A stretch of 64,000 bases of DNA from Novosphingobium sp. MD-1 (GTDB lineage Bacteria; Pseudomonadota; Alphaproteobacteria; Sphingomonadales; Sphingomonadaceae), in NCBI RefSeq assembly GCF_001014975.1, contig NZ_BBXA01000031.1, forward strand, positions 62,001-126,000, in the 5' to 3' direction. The notes beneath the pieces were generated by a model. That model saw nothing but the letters and a program-made list of their open reading frames with translations, was not told the DNA's origin and did not search any database. A program made the position numbers and the translations under genes. Shown piece by piece: positions 8,513-17,257 of this stretch (position 1 is its first letter; each line of letters starts with the position of its first letter).

Positions 8513-9138
8513 GGCGAGGGCATCCGGTCGAGCGCGGCAACGATGCGATCGTGCACCGCCTCGGGCGATCCGGCGGCGTCGATCCGAGCAAAACGGGTCG
8601 GCTCTTCCTCGGCAAACCGCCGGAACGCGCTGGCCACGCGCGCGTGATAGGGAGCCGCGCGCCCGCCGATGCGATCGGCGCCGTTCGTATCACGCAACGC
8701 CAGCCTTCTGTCCGCCTCGTCCGCCGGTAGTTCCAGCAGGAGCGTCAGATCGGGTAGCAGTCCCTCGCTGCCGATCCGGTGCAGGGTGCGGATGTCATCA
8801 TCCGAAAGCCCGCCACCGCCGCCCTGGTAGGCGCGGCTGCTGTCGAGGAACCGGTCGCAGATCACCCAGGCGCCGCGCGCCAGCGCCGGACGGATCAGCC
8901 GTTCGACATGATCGGCCCGCGCGGCGGCGAACAGCAGGGCTTCGGCCCGCGCGCCCCAGCCCTCGCCCTCGGTGGACAGCAACAGCGCGCGGATCGCTTC
9001 GGCGCCGGCGGTACCGCCCGGCTCGCGCGTGACGATCACTTCTACCCCGCGCCGGCGCAGCGCCTTGGCCAGCAGACGGGCCTGCGTGGACTTGCCAGCC
9101 CCTTCGCCGCCCTCGAATGCGATGAAGCGCCCTGTCAT
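8509..9138 (-). CDS. tmk: Thymidylate kinase
   Basis: A 209-residue kinase converting dTMP to dTDP. It has P-loop GGEGAGKST (10-18), TREPGGT (substrate loop), the DRF motif in CDRFLDSSRAYQG, and a C-terminal lid region rich in Arg. It overlaps dacC by 4 bases upstream and holB by 4 bases downstream, so the three are one transcript. Confidence 0.95.
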   Translation of the reverse strand: MTGRFIAFEGGEGAGKSTQARLLAKALRRRGVEVIVTREPGGTAGAEAIRALLLSTEGEGWGARAEALLFAAARADHVERLIRPALARGAWVICDRFLDSSRAYQGGGGGLSDDDIRTLHRIGSEGLLPDLTLLLELPADEADRRLALRDTNGADRIGGRAAPYHARVASAFRRFAEEEPTRFARIDAAGSPEAVHDRIVAALDRMPSP

Positions 9139-10310
9139 CGCCCGACCAGCGAAAGCAGGCCATCGCGCATTCGCGCTACCGGTCCGCCGGCGTCCACGGC
9201 ATCCGCCGCGATCAGCGGCAGGCGTTCATCGGGCAGTCCGGGAACCTTGGCGATCAACGTGGCCACTTCCTGCCCCCTCGCGATGGGGGCGCGCAATGGC
9301 CCCTTGTAACGGATCGAGAGCGTATAGCCCGCGCGCTCGCCGGCCGGCATCGAAATCGCCAGCGTCCGGGGCGCGATCAGCCGCACTGCCCGGCTTGTCC
9401 CGCCGCGCACGCGCGCTTCGCCCACCAGCGCGCCGGGGCCATACAGCGGCCGTTCCCGCCAGGCGGCGAAACCCCATTCCATGAAATCGCGCGACTGCTT
9501 CGCGCGCAGGGCCGGCTTGTCATAGCCCCCGACGACCATGATGATGCGCCGGCCGTTGCGGATGGCCGACCCCACGAAACCGTAGCCGGCTTCGTTGGTG
9601 AAGCCGGTCTTCACCCCGTCCGCGCCGGCGGTGTAGCCGTAAAGCGGGTTGTGGTTTTCCTGCTCGATGCCGTCCCAGTCCATTTTCGCGTGGCCATAGA
9701 AGCGGCGGTAGAGTTGGGGGTGACGCAGGATCAGCGCCTGGCTCAGCGTGGCGAGGTCGGCGGCAGAGACATAAGTCTGCCCCCCGTCGGGCCAGCCGTT
9801 GGGGGTGTTGTAGTGCGTATCGCGCATGCCCAGTTTGCGCGCTTCGGCATTCATCATCGCGGTGAAGGCCGGCACGCTGCCGGCCACGCCTTCCGCCAGC
9901 ACCACGCAGGCATCGTTGGCCGATACGGTGACGATGCCGCGCAGCAGATCCGCCACGGTCACTTCAGCGCCGTCCGCAAGGAACATCGTGCTGCCCACGC
10001 CGCGCCACTGTTTGAACGTGTCATGGCGGACCGGCAGCTTGCGATCGAGCGAAAGCTTGCCCTGCGCGACGAGTTCGAAGGCGACATAGCTCGTCATGAT
10101 CTTGGTCAGCGAGGCCGGAATGAACCGCCGATGGGCATCGCGCTCGAACAGCACGCGCCCGGAACTGACATCGACCATGTAAGCCGTTGGCGCATCGAGC
10201 TGCGGCATGGCCATCGCCGGCGGCGCCTGCACCGTGGCGGCTGAAGGCGCCGCGCCAAAGGACAGCACCGTCAGCGTCATCAGCGGTAAAAGATACGGGC
10301 GTTCAGGCAA
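9135..10310 (-). CDS. dacC: D-alanyl-D-alanine carboxypeptidase (PBP5/6 class)
   Basis: Serine peptidase that trims the terminal D-Ala of peptidoglycan stem peptides. The three penicillin-binding motifs are present: S-x-x-K in PASLTKIM, S-x-N in VSANDA and KTG in GVKTGFT. A PBP5 C-terminal beta domain follows. I place the start at a TTG (10310): it gives a proper signal peptide (basic/polar PERPY, hydrophobic LLPLMTLTVLSFGA, then A-x-A) and has GGGGA ~7 bases upstream. The ATG at 10280 would lack the charged N region. No obvious C-terminal amphipathic anchor beyond VARMRDGLLSLVGR, which could serve as a short one. Confidence 0.88.
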   Translation of the reverse strand: MPERPYLLPLMTLTVLSFGAAPSAATVQAPPAMAMPQLDAPTAYMVDVSSGRVLFERDAHRRFIPASLTKIMTSYVAFELVAQGKLSLDRKLPVRHDTFKQWRGVGSTMFLADGAEVTVADLLRGIVTVSANDACVVLAEGVAGSVPAFTAMMNAEARKLGMRDTHYNTPNGWPDGGQTYVSAADLATLSQALILRHPQLYRRFYGHAKMDWDGIEQENHNPLYGYTAGADGVKTGFTNEAGYGFVGSAIRNGRRIIMVVGGYDKPALRAKQSRDFMEWGFAAWRERPLYGPGALVGEARVRGGTSRAVRLIAPRTLAISMPAGERAGYTLSIRYKGPLRAPIARGQEVATLIAKVPGLPDERLPLIAADAVDAGGPVARMRDGLLSLVGR

Positions 10311-10347
10311 TCGGCATCCCCGGAGGCTTGCGGATTCCCTGCCCCTT

Positions 10348-11445
10348 TCAGGGCGCGCGCAGAATCCGCGCATCCGCATAGCCGGAGCGACGCGCTTTCG
10401 CCAAGGCCGCATCTGCTTCCGCCTGTGTGGCGAAGGGGCCGCTGCGCACGCGCCACAGCGATCCCGCGGCCGTCACGCCGCCACCGGCCGCCCGGGCGAC
10501 CGTTTCGGCCCGTTGCCGCGTGGAAAACGCGCCGACCTGCACGAAGAGGCCGGCGGCCTGGCGCGCGGCGGCGGGTGCCGGCTTGGGCGCGGGTTTCGGA
10601 GCCGGCTTGGGTAACGGCGTCGCTGCCGGAGCCGGCCTTGGCGCAGGCGTCGCGCGTGGCGTTGGTGTGGCCACGGGATGCGGTGCGGGTTTCGCTGCCG
10701 GGGCCGGCTTCGGCGCGGGCGTTGCAGCCGAGACTGGCACCGGCACGGGCGGAGAGGGGCGCAACACCGGCTTCGGTGCCGGGGACGCCGCCGGCCTTGG
10801 CGCCATGGCGGGCGGAGACACGGGGTGCGGCGTGGCCACCGGCGCGGGTGTCGCGGTGGGGACCAGTGTCACGCCGGTCGCGGTGCCCAGTTTGCGGCGC
10901 AGCGCGGTGAGCAGGCCCGGCGGCGTATCCATGCGCGCCGGGGCCTGTTCGCCCTGCCGTAGCAAGGCGCGTTCCGGCTCGATCGGATTCACGCGGCGGA
11001 CGCGCACCGGCGCCTGCGATCCCGGCGCCAACCCCAGTTGCGCCCACGCGGCGGGCGAGAGGTCCAACAGCATTTTGCCCGACATCGGCCCGCGCCGTTC
11101 AAGCCGGACGAGGATTGTCTTGCCCGAATCGAGCGCCGTCACTTCCACGTAGCTGGGCAGAGGCAGCGTGCGATGCGCGCCGCTGATGCCTTCGCCTCCG
11201 TCCTCGCCGGCATAGCCGACCGCATCGTAGTTCATCGTATCGGCGGGCGTATAGGTAACGCCATCGACCATGAACGGCGCGCCCAGCACCATCGGGTAAT
11301 CGCCCGCCGGGCCGGCGCGGTCTTCATCGGCTGCGGGCGGGCCTTTCGCCAGCGCCATTTCGCCCATCGCGGGAACCGAAAAGGCAAGGGTGGTCACCGC
11401 GATCATCGCGGTGGCGGAAGCGAAGCGGCTAACGGCTGATCTCAT
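10348..11445 (-). CDS. rlpA: RlpA-like protein with SPOR domain
   Basis: A 365-residue exported protein: signal peptide (1-~30), RlpA-like double-psi beta-barrel (~50-150), a long Pro/Ala/Lys linker (~190-290) and a C-terminal SPOR domain (GLFVQVGAFSTRQRAE to the end), which binds denuded glycan at division sites. The barrel keeps the AHRTLP histidine (91), but the usual DRGPF motif reads RRGPM, placing Arg117 where active lytic transglycosylases have an Asp. Catalysis is therefore doubtful. The ATG at 11445 has AGGA ~10 bases upstream and overlaps the mltB end by 17 bases; a TTG two codons earlier is less likely. Confidence 0.85.
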   Translation of the reverse strand: MRSAVSRFASATAMIAVTTLAFSVPAMGEMALAKGPPAADEDRAGPAGDYPMVLGAPFMVDGVTYTPADTMNYDAVGYAGEDGGEGISGAHRTLPLPSYVEVTALDSGKTILVRLERRGPMSGKMLLDLSPAAWAQLGLAPGSQAPVRVRRVNPIEPERALLRQGEQAPARMDTPPGLLTALRRKLGTATGVTLVPTATPAPVATPHPVSPPAMAPRPAASPAPKPVLRPSPPVPVPVSAATPAPKPAPAAKPAPHPVATPTPRATPAPRPAPAATPLPKPAPKPAPKPAPAAARQAAGLFVQVGAFSTRQRAETVARAAGGGVTAAGSLWRVRSGPFATQAEADAALAKARRSGYADARILRAP

Positions 11446-12481
11446 CTGCAAGAAGTCCTACGGACAGAGCGTAAAAGTTCGAGCAGTTGTAATCGAGGAT
11501 AACTCGATAATTTCCGGTTAGCAGATAGGCGGTTCGTCCCCGCCCGTCCGGTTCCAGCAGCGAGGCCAGCACATCGTCGCCCGGCCAGACGCCCGATTTC
11601 GGCGCCAGCCCCAGCGCGCGCCATTCGCGCATGGTCTTCCAGCGGCTGTGCCGCGCGAACACCTGGGGGCAGCGCGGGCTGGCCAGCGCCGTGCCCAGCG
11701 CGGCGCGGTCAAGCCCGTCCGGCACGCTGACGGCAAGGCCCCACGGCTCGCCCGGACGCCATCCGGCATCGCGGAAATAATTGCCGATCGAGGCCAGTGT
11801 ATCGGCCCGGCTGCTCCAGATGTCGGCCAGCCCATCGCCATCGGCATCCTGCGCCACGCGCAGATAGACGCTGGGCAGGAACTGCGGATTGCCGAATGCC
11901 CCGGCCCAGCTTCCGACCAGCTTGGAGCGCGGCACGCCCCGGTCCATCATCTTCAGCAGCGCGATGAATTCCTCGGTGAACAGATCGCGCCGCCGCCCTT
12001 CGTAAGCCAGCGTCGCCAGCGAGCGGGCCAGATCGAAATCGCCGGTATAGCCGCCATAGTGGCTCTCGTGCCCCCAGATGGCGAGGATGATCGGCAGCGG
12101 CACGCCATAGCGCCGTTCGAGCGCGCCGGCCTGCCCGGCCACCGCCTCGTACTGCCGCCGGCCACCGCCGATCCGCGCCGCGTCGACATGCTTGCGGCGA
12201 TAGGGTTCGAACGCCGGAATCGACGAGGACGGGCCGCCGCCGGGCTGGCTCCGGTCGAACGCGATCACGCGCGGATTGAACGTCAGCCCCGGCAGCACGC
12301 TGTTGATCGTCGATTCGCGCACCCCTTCGGCGCGCGCCTTGGCGGCGAGAAGCTGGAGATAGCCCTGGAAGCCCGCTTCCTCGCTGCTGTTCTGGGCGCT
12401 GGCGGGCGCCCCCAGCGCAAGGGCGGCAACGGCGGCCACGGTCACGCGCCACGATGATCGGATACTGGCAAGAAGCGTCAT
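11429..12481 (-). CDS. Lytic murein transglycosylase, MltB/SltB family
   Basis: A 350-residue periplasmic muramidase. The signal peptide (MTLLASIRSSWRVTVAAVAALALG, cut near ASA-Q) is followed by an SLT_2 domain with the catalytic glutamate in IWGHESHYGG, then GNPQFLPSVYL and GDGLADIWSS, which are MltB-family landmarks. It ends with a short peptidoglycan-binding-like tail (YLLTGNYRVILDYNCSNFYA). It is the first gene of the leftward wall block, immediately downstream of the divergent tRNA-Ser promoter region. Confidence 0.9.
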   Translation of the reverse strand: MTLLASIRSSWRVTVAAVAALALGAPASAQNSSEEAGFQGYLQLLAAKARAEGVRESTINSVLPGLTFNPRVIAFDRSQPGGGPSSSIPAFEPYRRKHVDAARIGGGRRQYEAVAGQAGALERRYGVPLPIILAIWGHESHYGGYTGDFDLARSLATLAYEGRRRDLFTEEFIALLKMMDRGVPRSKLVGSWAGAFGNPQFLPSVYLRVAQDADGDGLADIWSSRADTLASIGNYFRDAGWRPGEPWGLAVSVPDGLDRAALGTALASPRCPQVFARHSRWKTMREWRALGLAPKSGVWPGDDVLASLLEPDGRGRTAYLLTGNYRVILDYNCSNFYALSVGLLADEISR

Positions 12482-12603
12482 CCGGCCGACACTCGCACAG
12501 GGGGCTGCGATTGGGAATCCCCCGCGGCGCAAATCCTCTTCACGACGGAGCGGTTCGCCGCTATCGCCCCTCCACGCCGCGCGCCCACGGGTCGCGCCGG
12601 TGC

Positions 12604-12693
12604 GGACAGGTGGCCGAGTGGTTTAAGGCAGCGGTCTTGAAAACCGCCGTGGGTGCAAGCTCACCGTGGGTTCGAATCCCACCCTGTCCGCCA
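12604..12693 (+). tRNA. tRNA-Ser (anticodon UGA)
   Basis: The acceptor stem GGACAGG pairs with CCTGTCC, and the CCA tail is encoded. The D arm is TGGCCGAGTGG, the anticodon loop contains TTGAAAA with TGA at 12638-12640, a long variable arm (GTGGGTGCAAGCTCACCG) marks a class II tRNA, and the T loop is GGTTCGAATCC. It reads UCA codons. Confidence 0.97.
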
Positions 12694-12815
12694 CATTTCC
12701 TCGCAAATTCAACGGCGGCACGCTCTTCAGGGGGCCGGAATGGCGATTTGGACAGGCCAAACATGAACCGGACGAATTCGACGCAAACTTTGCGCGCCTG
12801 CTGTCGCCCGCCGCA

Positions 12816-12834
12816 GGAGCGGCTAGACCGCTCC
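12816..12834 (+). promoter_or_regulatory. Perfect 7-bp hairpin in the leader of the CMD-family gene
   Basis: GGAGCGG (12816-12822) and CCGCTCC (12828-12834) flank a 5-base CTAGA loop and end 19 bases before the ATG at 12854. The position suits an operator or a leader hairpin affecting translation; there is no T run, so it is probably not a terminator for the tRNA. Confidence 0.3.
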
Positions 12835-12853
12835 GAAAGCAGGAGCGATCGAT

Positions 12854-13423
12854 ATGCGTCTTGACCCTCTGACTCCCGGCCAGTTGTCTGATACCCAGCG
12901 TCCGCTTTTCGAGAGCATGAAGGCAGGCGTCAGCGCCAAGTATTCGAACTTCGTGACGACGCGGGCCGATGGCGCTTTACTCGGCCCCTGGAACGCGTGG
13001 CTGCATGATCCGGAGATCGGATCGGGCATCTGGCATCTCTCGCAGACGATGACACAAGCGCGAAGGATCCCGGACCGCGCCCGTCAGGTTGCTATCCTGG
13101 TGACCGGTGGGCGGCTGGACGCGGCATACGAAATCTACGCGCATGGCGCCGTTGCGACCGCCATTCACGGGATGAGCGCGGCGCGGGTGGAGGCGATAGC
13201 GTCAGGCAATCGGCCGGACGATCTTGACGACGAAGAGGAGGTCGCATTCGAGGTTGCCCATACGCTCGTCAAAGGCGGTGTGCTGCCGCAAGCCCTCTAT
13301 GATCGCGCTTTGGACGTGTTCGGTCGTGAAGGAGCGACCGAGCTGTTCTACCTCGTCGGCTACTACTGCCTTGTCGCGATTACGCTGAACGCATTCGACA
13401 TTCGCGTACCCGCTCAACCCTGA
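12854..13423 (+). CDS. Carboxymuconolactone decarboxylase/AhpD-like protein
   Basis: A 189-residue all-helical protein. The central part (RARQVAILVTGGRLDAAYEIYAHGAVA) is the CMD/AhpD-like core. The thiol CxxC of AhpD is absent, which argues against peroxiredoxin-reductase activity and towards the lactone-decarboxylase-like or uncharacterised branch. The C-terminus (ELFYLVGYYCLVAITLNAFDIRVP) is typical of the longer carboxymuconolactone-like proteins. It stands alone; no protocatechuate-pathway genes are next to it, so the substrate is unknown. Confidence 0.75.
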   Translation: MRLDPLTPGQLSDTQRPLFESMKAGVSAKYSNFVTTRADGALLGPWNAWLHDPEIGSGIWHLSQTMTQARRIPDRARQVAILVTGGRLDAAYEIYAHGAVATAIHGMSAARVEAIASGNRPDDLDDEEEVAFEVAHTLVKGGVLPQALYDRALDVFGREGATELFYLVGYYCLVAITLNAFDIRVPAQP

Positions 13424-13603
13424 TCCGTTAGCGGCCCCGCTGACCGGGAGCATCGATCCGGCTTTCCTTCGGGATGGCGGCGGGAAATCGCCATGACGGG
13501 CCACGCGCCAGCCAAGGAGGGGTGAATCCCTCCCCCTTCCGGGTGTGAAATGGGCTCCCGCCTTGGGCTATCGCCGAGCCGATGACTGCACCATCATGCA
13601 ACG

Positions 13604-15184
13604 ATGTCCGTCGGTTTGCATCATAGGATGGCGTTTGCGGCCGATCCGGCAGCTTCAATGGTGGCCGGGACAGGTGTTTCCCGTTCTCTGCCGGTTACGC
13701 GGCAGGTTGCGGCGGCCCTTCTCGCCGTGGCAATCTTCTGGGCGGACACTTTCACCGACTTCGGAAGCGCCTTCGCCACTCTTTACGTGCTGGTGCTGCT
13801 TCTCGCATGCAATCGGGCGGCGCGAGCGCACATTTTCGGATGGTCCGCCGTCTGCGCGCTATTCACCGTCGCGAGCTTCGCCTTCGTCCATGGCATGACC
13901 GCTCACGCCGATGCGACATTGCGCATGGTGATCAGCCTGGGCGCGAATGCGGTAACGACCGCCCTCCTGCTGCATCGGCAAGCGGTGGACGATCGGGCAA
14001 CTCGCGGCGAGCGCCGTCATGAAGATACGCTCAATTCGCTGGCCGTCGCGATCTGGGAACATGACTTTCGCCCCGTGGCCGCCGCGATCGCCGCGGTGCG
14101 AGCGGCCGGGGTCGAGGACCTGCCGGCGTTCCTCGACGAAAATCCCGATTTTGTCGTCTCGGCGCGCTCGCTCGTGCGCATCACCGATGTGAATGAAACT
14201 GCCCTCGACCTCATGGGCGTGCCGTCCAAGCAGGCCTTCTTCGAGCATCTGAGCGATTTTCTGCCCGAAAGCGATGCCAGCTTCCGCGAGTGCATCCTCG
14301 CGATCGACGAGCGGCGCGATATGTTCCAGGCGGAAACGCAGGTTCGCGCCGCAAACGGGGAGCCGATCGACATCTTCGTCGCCTTCAGCCTGTCGCCCGA
14401 TCGCGGGCTTGATCGCGTGCCCGGAAGCATTTTCGACATTCGCCAGCGCAAGCGGCTCGAAATGACGGTCGAACGTACGCGATCGGAACTGGACAAGGTG
14501 CAGCGCAGCGCCGCGCTCGGAGCAATGTCGGCGATGATCGCGCACGAGATCAATCAGCCTCTGACCGCGGTCCAGGGATTCGCGTTTTCAGCGCAACGCT
14601 GGATTGAGCGCGACGTGCCGGATCTGGACGAGGCGCGGCAAGCGCTTGCCGGCCTGCACGACGCGGTGCTCAACGTTCACGAGGTCATGCAGCGCGTCCG
14701 GAATCTGGTCGGTAACTCGCAGACCGAAAATGCGCCGGTGAACCTGCATACGCTGATCCGCAATACCGTGTCGTTCGCTTCGCGGGACGTGGAAGCCCAG
14801 GGTGCGAGGATAAGCTTTTCCCACTGTGCCCCGGAGGTGATGATCCTGGGGGACCGGGTGCTCCTGAAGCACCTGCTGCTCAATCTCATCGCCAATGCGC
14901 TTCAAGCCATGGAAACTCCGTCGCGCGAGGAAAAGCTGATCGAGATCGACCTCAGCCTCGCCGGGAACCAGGCCAGCATCATCGTGCGCGATACCGGACC
15001 AGGCTTGCCCGCATCCACGCGCGAGAAGCTCTTTGAACCCTTCTTTACGACGAAACCCGTCGGCATGGGTCTGGGCCTGTCGATATGCAGGTCCATCGTG
15101 GAGCTTCACGACGGGCAGATAACGCTGGCGAACCATCCGGAAGGCGGCACGCGGGTTTCTCTAACCCTGCCCGCGCGGGTATGA
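13604..15184 (+). CDS. Membrane sensor histidine kinase with PAS domain
   Basis: A 526-residue kinase. Four hydrophobic segments lie in residues ~30-125. Next come a linker and PAS-like domain (~140-285, ending DIRQRKRLE). The dimerisation domain follows, with the phospho-accepting His in SAMIAHEINQPLTAV (His314), and then the ATPase domain (NLIANALQAM, DTGPGLP, GMGLGLSICRSIVE). The HEINQPL box is of the FixL/DctB type. No dedicated periplasmic sensor is visible, so the signal may be sensed in the membrane or the PAS pocket. Two response regulators lie just downstream on the other strand. The start is uncertain; ATGs at 13628 and 13658 are alternatives. Confidence 0.88.
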   Translation: MSVGLHHRMAFAADPAASMVAGTGVSRSLPVTRQVAAALLAVAIFWADTFTDFGSAFATLYVLVLLLACNRAARAHIFGWSAVCALFTVASFAFVHGMTAHADATLRMVISLGANAVTTALLLHRQAVDDRATRGERRHEDTLNSLAVAIWEHDFRPVAAAIAAVRAAGVEDLPAFLDENPDFVVSARSLVRITDVNETALDLMGVPSKQAFFEHLSDFLPESDASFRECILAIDERRDMFQAETQVRAANGEPIDIFVAFSLSPDRGLDRVPGSIFDIRQRKRLEMTVERTRSELDKVQRSAALGAMSAMIAHEINQPLTAVQGFAFSAQRWIERDVPDLDEARQALAGLHDAVLNVHEVMQRVRNLVGNSQTENAPVNLHTLIRNTVSFASRDVEAQGARISFSHCAPEVMILGDRVLLKHLLLNLIANALQAMETPSREEKLIEIDLSLAGNQASIIVRDTGPGLPASTREKLFEPFFTTKPVGMGLGLSICRSIVELHDGQITLANHPEGGTRVSLTLPARV

Positions 15185-15197
15185 CCTGCCGAGCGGC

Positions 15198-15566
15198 TTA
15201 TGCGGGAAGCGCCTGCCGAAGAACCTCGAGAAGCCGATCGGGGTGCAGCGGCTTCTCCAGAAAACCTGCCATCTTCAGCATCCGCGCCTTGGCCCGCACG
15301 CCCGGCGATGGAAATGCCGTCATCAGGATCACGGGCACGGAGGACCCCCGTTCCAGAAGGGCAGCACCGAGGTCCAGTCCGGTCAGCCTAGGCATCTGCA
15401 GATCGGTCAGAACACAATCGACCGCCGTTTCGGTCGATCCAAGGAAGTCCGCAACCGAGGCATAGGCCATAGCGACACAGCCCAACGAACGCAGCAGGCT
15501 GGCCGTGGATGCCCGAACACGCGCATCATCGTCGATGACGGCTATGACTTTATTTCTCAAGCGCAT
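15198..15566 (-). CDS. Single-domain response regulator
   Basis: 122 residues consisting only of a receiver: acidic IDDD (11-14), phospho-acceptor Asp55 in VLTDLQMP, Thr in LMTAF and Lys in FLEKPLHP. There is no output domain. I set the start at MRLRNKVIAV; the upstream open frame looks non-coding. It ends 13 bases from the convergent kinase and lies downstream of the FixJ-type regulator, so it may act as a phosphate sink or shuttle in the same pathway. Confidence 0.85.
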   Translation of the reverse strand: MRLRNKVIAVIDDDARVRASTASLLRSLGCVAMAYASVADFLGSTETAVDCVLTDLQMPRLTGLDLGAALLERGSSVPVILMTAFPSPGVRAKARMLKMAGFLEKPLHPDRLLEVLRQALPA

Positions 15567-15648
15567 GATCTCCGGCCCTGCCTGCTCCCTCAGAAAGCCT
15601 GATGGACCGGATATATGGGCTGCAACCACGCTGTAACCATACGGTAGT

Positions 15649-16308
15649 CTAAGCCGGCATTTTTGAGCCGTCGGATGCAAATTGTGTTGCGATTGCATCG
15701 GCTGCCCGCACCAGATCGGGCACTGTGCGCATTTCCATCTTCCGCATCATGCTGGAGCGGTGCAACTTCACGGTGATCTCGCTGATCCCGATTTTTCCCG
15801 CGATCTGCTTGTTCAACAGCCCCCGAACCACCCCATCCATGACCTGCCGCTCGCGCCTCGTCAGCAAGGCATAGCGTTCGCGAAGGGCTTTCGTCTGCTC
15901 GCCCGCGCTCCGTTTGACCGTGGCCGACGAGAGGCCCGCGTAGACTGCCTCCAGTATGTCCTGCTCACGGTAAGGCTTGGTCAGGAAATCGACGGCGCCG
16001 GCCTTCATCGCCTTCACCGTCATCGGTATGTCTCCATGCCCGGTCAGGAAAATGGCAGGGATGTCGATGCCCCTGTCGAGAAGCTGTCCATGGCATTCGA
16101 AACCGCCCATCTGCGGCATCCGCACATCGATGACGAGACAAGCCGGCACGTCAGGCAAATCGGCATCAAGGAGATCGTGGGCGGAGCCAAAGGCAAGGAC
16201 CGCAAAATCCACCGAACGGAACAGCGATTCCAGCGACCTACGCACGAGGGCATCGTCGTCAACAATGATGACGACGGGGTTGCCGGCCTTGATCTGAATC
16301 GTCGCCAT
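15649..16308 (-). CDS. FixJ-type response regulator with LuxR DNA-binding domain
   Basis: A 219-residue transcription regulator. The receiver has VDDD (~16-19), phospho-acceptor Asp61 in VIDVRMPQMGG, a conserved Thr in FLTGHGD and Lys in FLTKPYREQ. The LuxR-type helix-turn-helix lies at ~145-210 (LTRRERQVMDGVVRGLLNKQIAGKIGISEITVKLH). The ATG at 16308 has AAAGGA 7 bases before it, which overrides the longer open frame. With the FixL-like kinase and the lone receiver it forms a compact two-component set; the target genes are not evident. Confidence 0.9.
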   Translation of the reverse strand: MATIQIKAGNPVVIIVDDDALVRRSLESLFRSVDFAVLAFGSAHDLLDADLPDVPACLVIDVRMPQMGGFECHGQLLDRGIDIPAIFLTGHGDIPMTVKAMKAGAVDFLTKPYREQDILEAVYAGLSSATVKRSAGEQTKALRERYALLTRRERQVMDGVVRGLLNKQIAGKIGISEITVKLHRSSMMRKMEMRTVPDLVRAADAIATQFASDGSKMPA

Positions 16309-16616
16309 GGCGCGTCCTTTCCGGGCAGGAAAGGACAAGGAACGCGCATCCGATACAAGCCCCTGGCGGGTTAATGGCGCACCACCCTATCGAGGGGGTT
16401 CGGTATCAGAGGTTGTATACAGTTTTGACATTAAAGGAGAATTTTAGGCTATTGTTTGAGGCGCCGCACGTCGCACCACGGCAGGGGAGTTTCGCTTGCC
16501 AAGCTGGACCATGGTTTAATCTTCTCAAACGATGGCGATGATCAACTCAGCCGCCGCTCGATTTCGCACCCTGAAGGATCCGGCGACACTCCCGTCAACC
16601 AAGATCGGGAGTCATT
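16309..16616. promoter_or_regulatory. Divergent promoter region, fixJ-like / araC-like genes
   Basis: This 308-base gap separates divergent regulators. It contains a hairpin with one bulge (ACCACCCT-ATCG-AGGGGGT, 16381-16399), a perfect TTGACA (16425-16430) followed by an AT-rich stretch with GCTATT near the expected -10 position (16448), and no credible small gene. Its lower GC than the neighbouring genes fits promoter DNA. The TTGACA would serve the rightward AraC gene. Confidence 0.35.
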
Positions 16617-17201
16617 ATGCTTCAAGAGCTGCAACGCGCGTCCGCGGCGCGCATCCAACCCGCTGGCGTCCAGCAATCGATCTCCCCGCTTCAGGTCGCG
16701 TCGCTTCTGGCCGGTGCGCGGCGTTCGCTTGACGACGATCCCGGCCTGGCGCGGCATTATCTGGAGCAGCTCTCGGCCATATTCGACAAGGAGCTCGATG
16801 AAGGAACGCCTGACCGGCTTCTCCTTCCGCAGCGTCTTTCGAACGGGATAATCCAGACCAAGGGAGGGCTGGCAAGCTGGCAGGTCCGCCGCGTTACCGA
16901 TTATATCGACCAGAAGCTGGAAACGCCCCTCATCACGGAGGAACTTGCTGCCGTAGCCAGGCTCAGCACCGGCCATTTCTGCCGCGCGTTCAAGGTGAGC
17001 CTTGGGGAGACGCCGCACGCCTACGTCATCCGCCAGCGCCTGCGGCGTGCCCAGACTCTCATGATCCACACGCGCGATACGCTGTCCCAAATCGCGTGCG
17101 CTTGCGGCCTGACCGACCAGGCTCATCTGACGCGGCTCTTCCGTCGTATTGTGGGAAAAACTCCGATGTCGTGGCGTCGAGACCACCAATGCGTCGCCTG
17201 A
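16617..17201 (+). CDS. AraC-family transcriptional regulator
   Basis: A 194-residue protein. The C-terminal ~100 residues hold the two AraC helix-turn-helix motifs (ITEELAAVARLSTGHFCRAFK and LSQIACACGLTDQAHLTRLF) and the RRIVGKTPMSWRR end. The first ~90 residues are short and lack the cupin sensor of AraC proper, so ligand sensing is unlikely or unconventional. It is convergent with the metallo-hydrolase gene, ending 57 bases from it, and may regulate local genes. Confidence 0.9.
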   Translation: MLQELQRASAARIQPAGVQQSISPLQVASLLAGARRSLDDDPGLARHYLEQLSAIFDKELDEGTPDRLLLPQRLSNGIIQTKGGLASWQVRRVTDYIDQKLETPLITEELAAVARLSTGHFCRAFKVSLGETPHAYVIRQRLRRAQTLMIHTRDTLSQIACACGLTDQAHLTRLFRRIVGKTPMSWRRDHQCVA

Positions 17202-17257
17202 GCAGCGCAGGAAGGCTGCTGGGCCGCTGACCGCCCGGTCGCCCGCGACATCGGCCT

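Noticed and set aside
10550..10900. Repeated Gly/Ala-like motifs resembling a short tandem repeat or CRISPR-like array
   Set aside because: They encode the Pro/Ala/Lys linker of the RlpA-like protein; unit lengths vary and there are no spacers.
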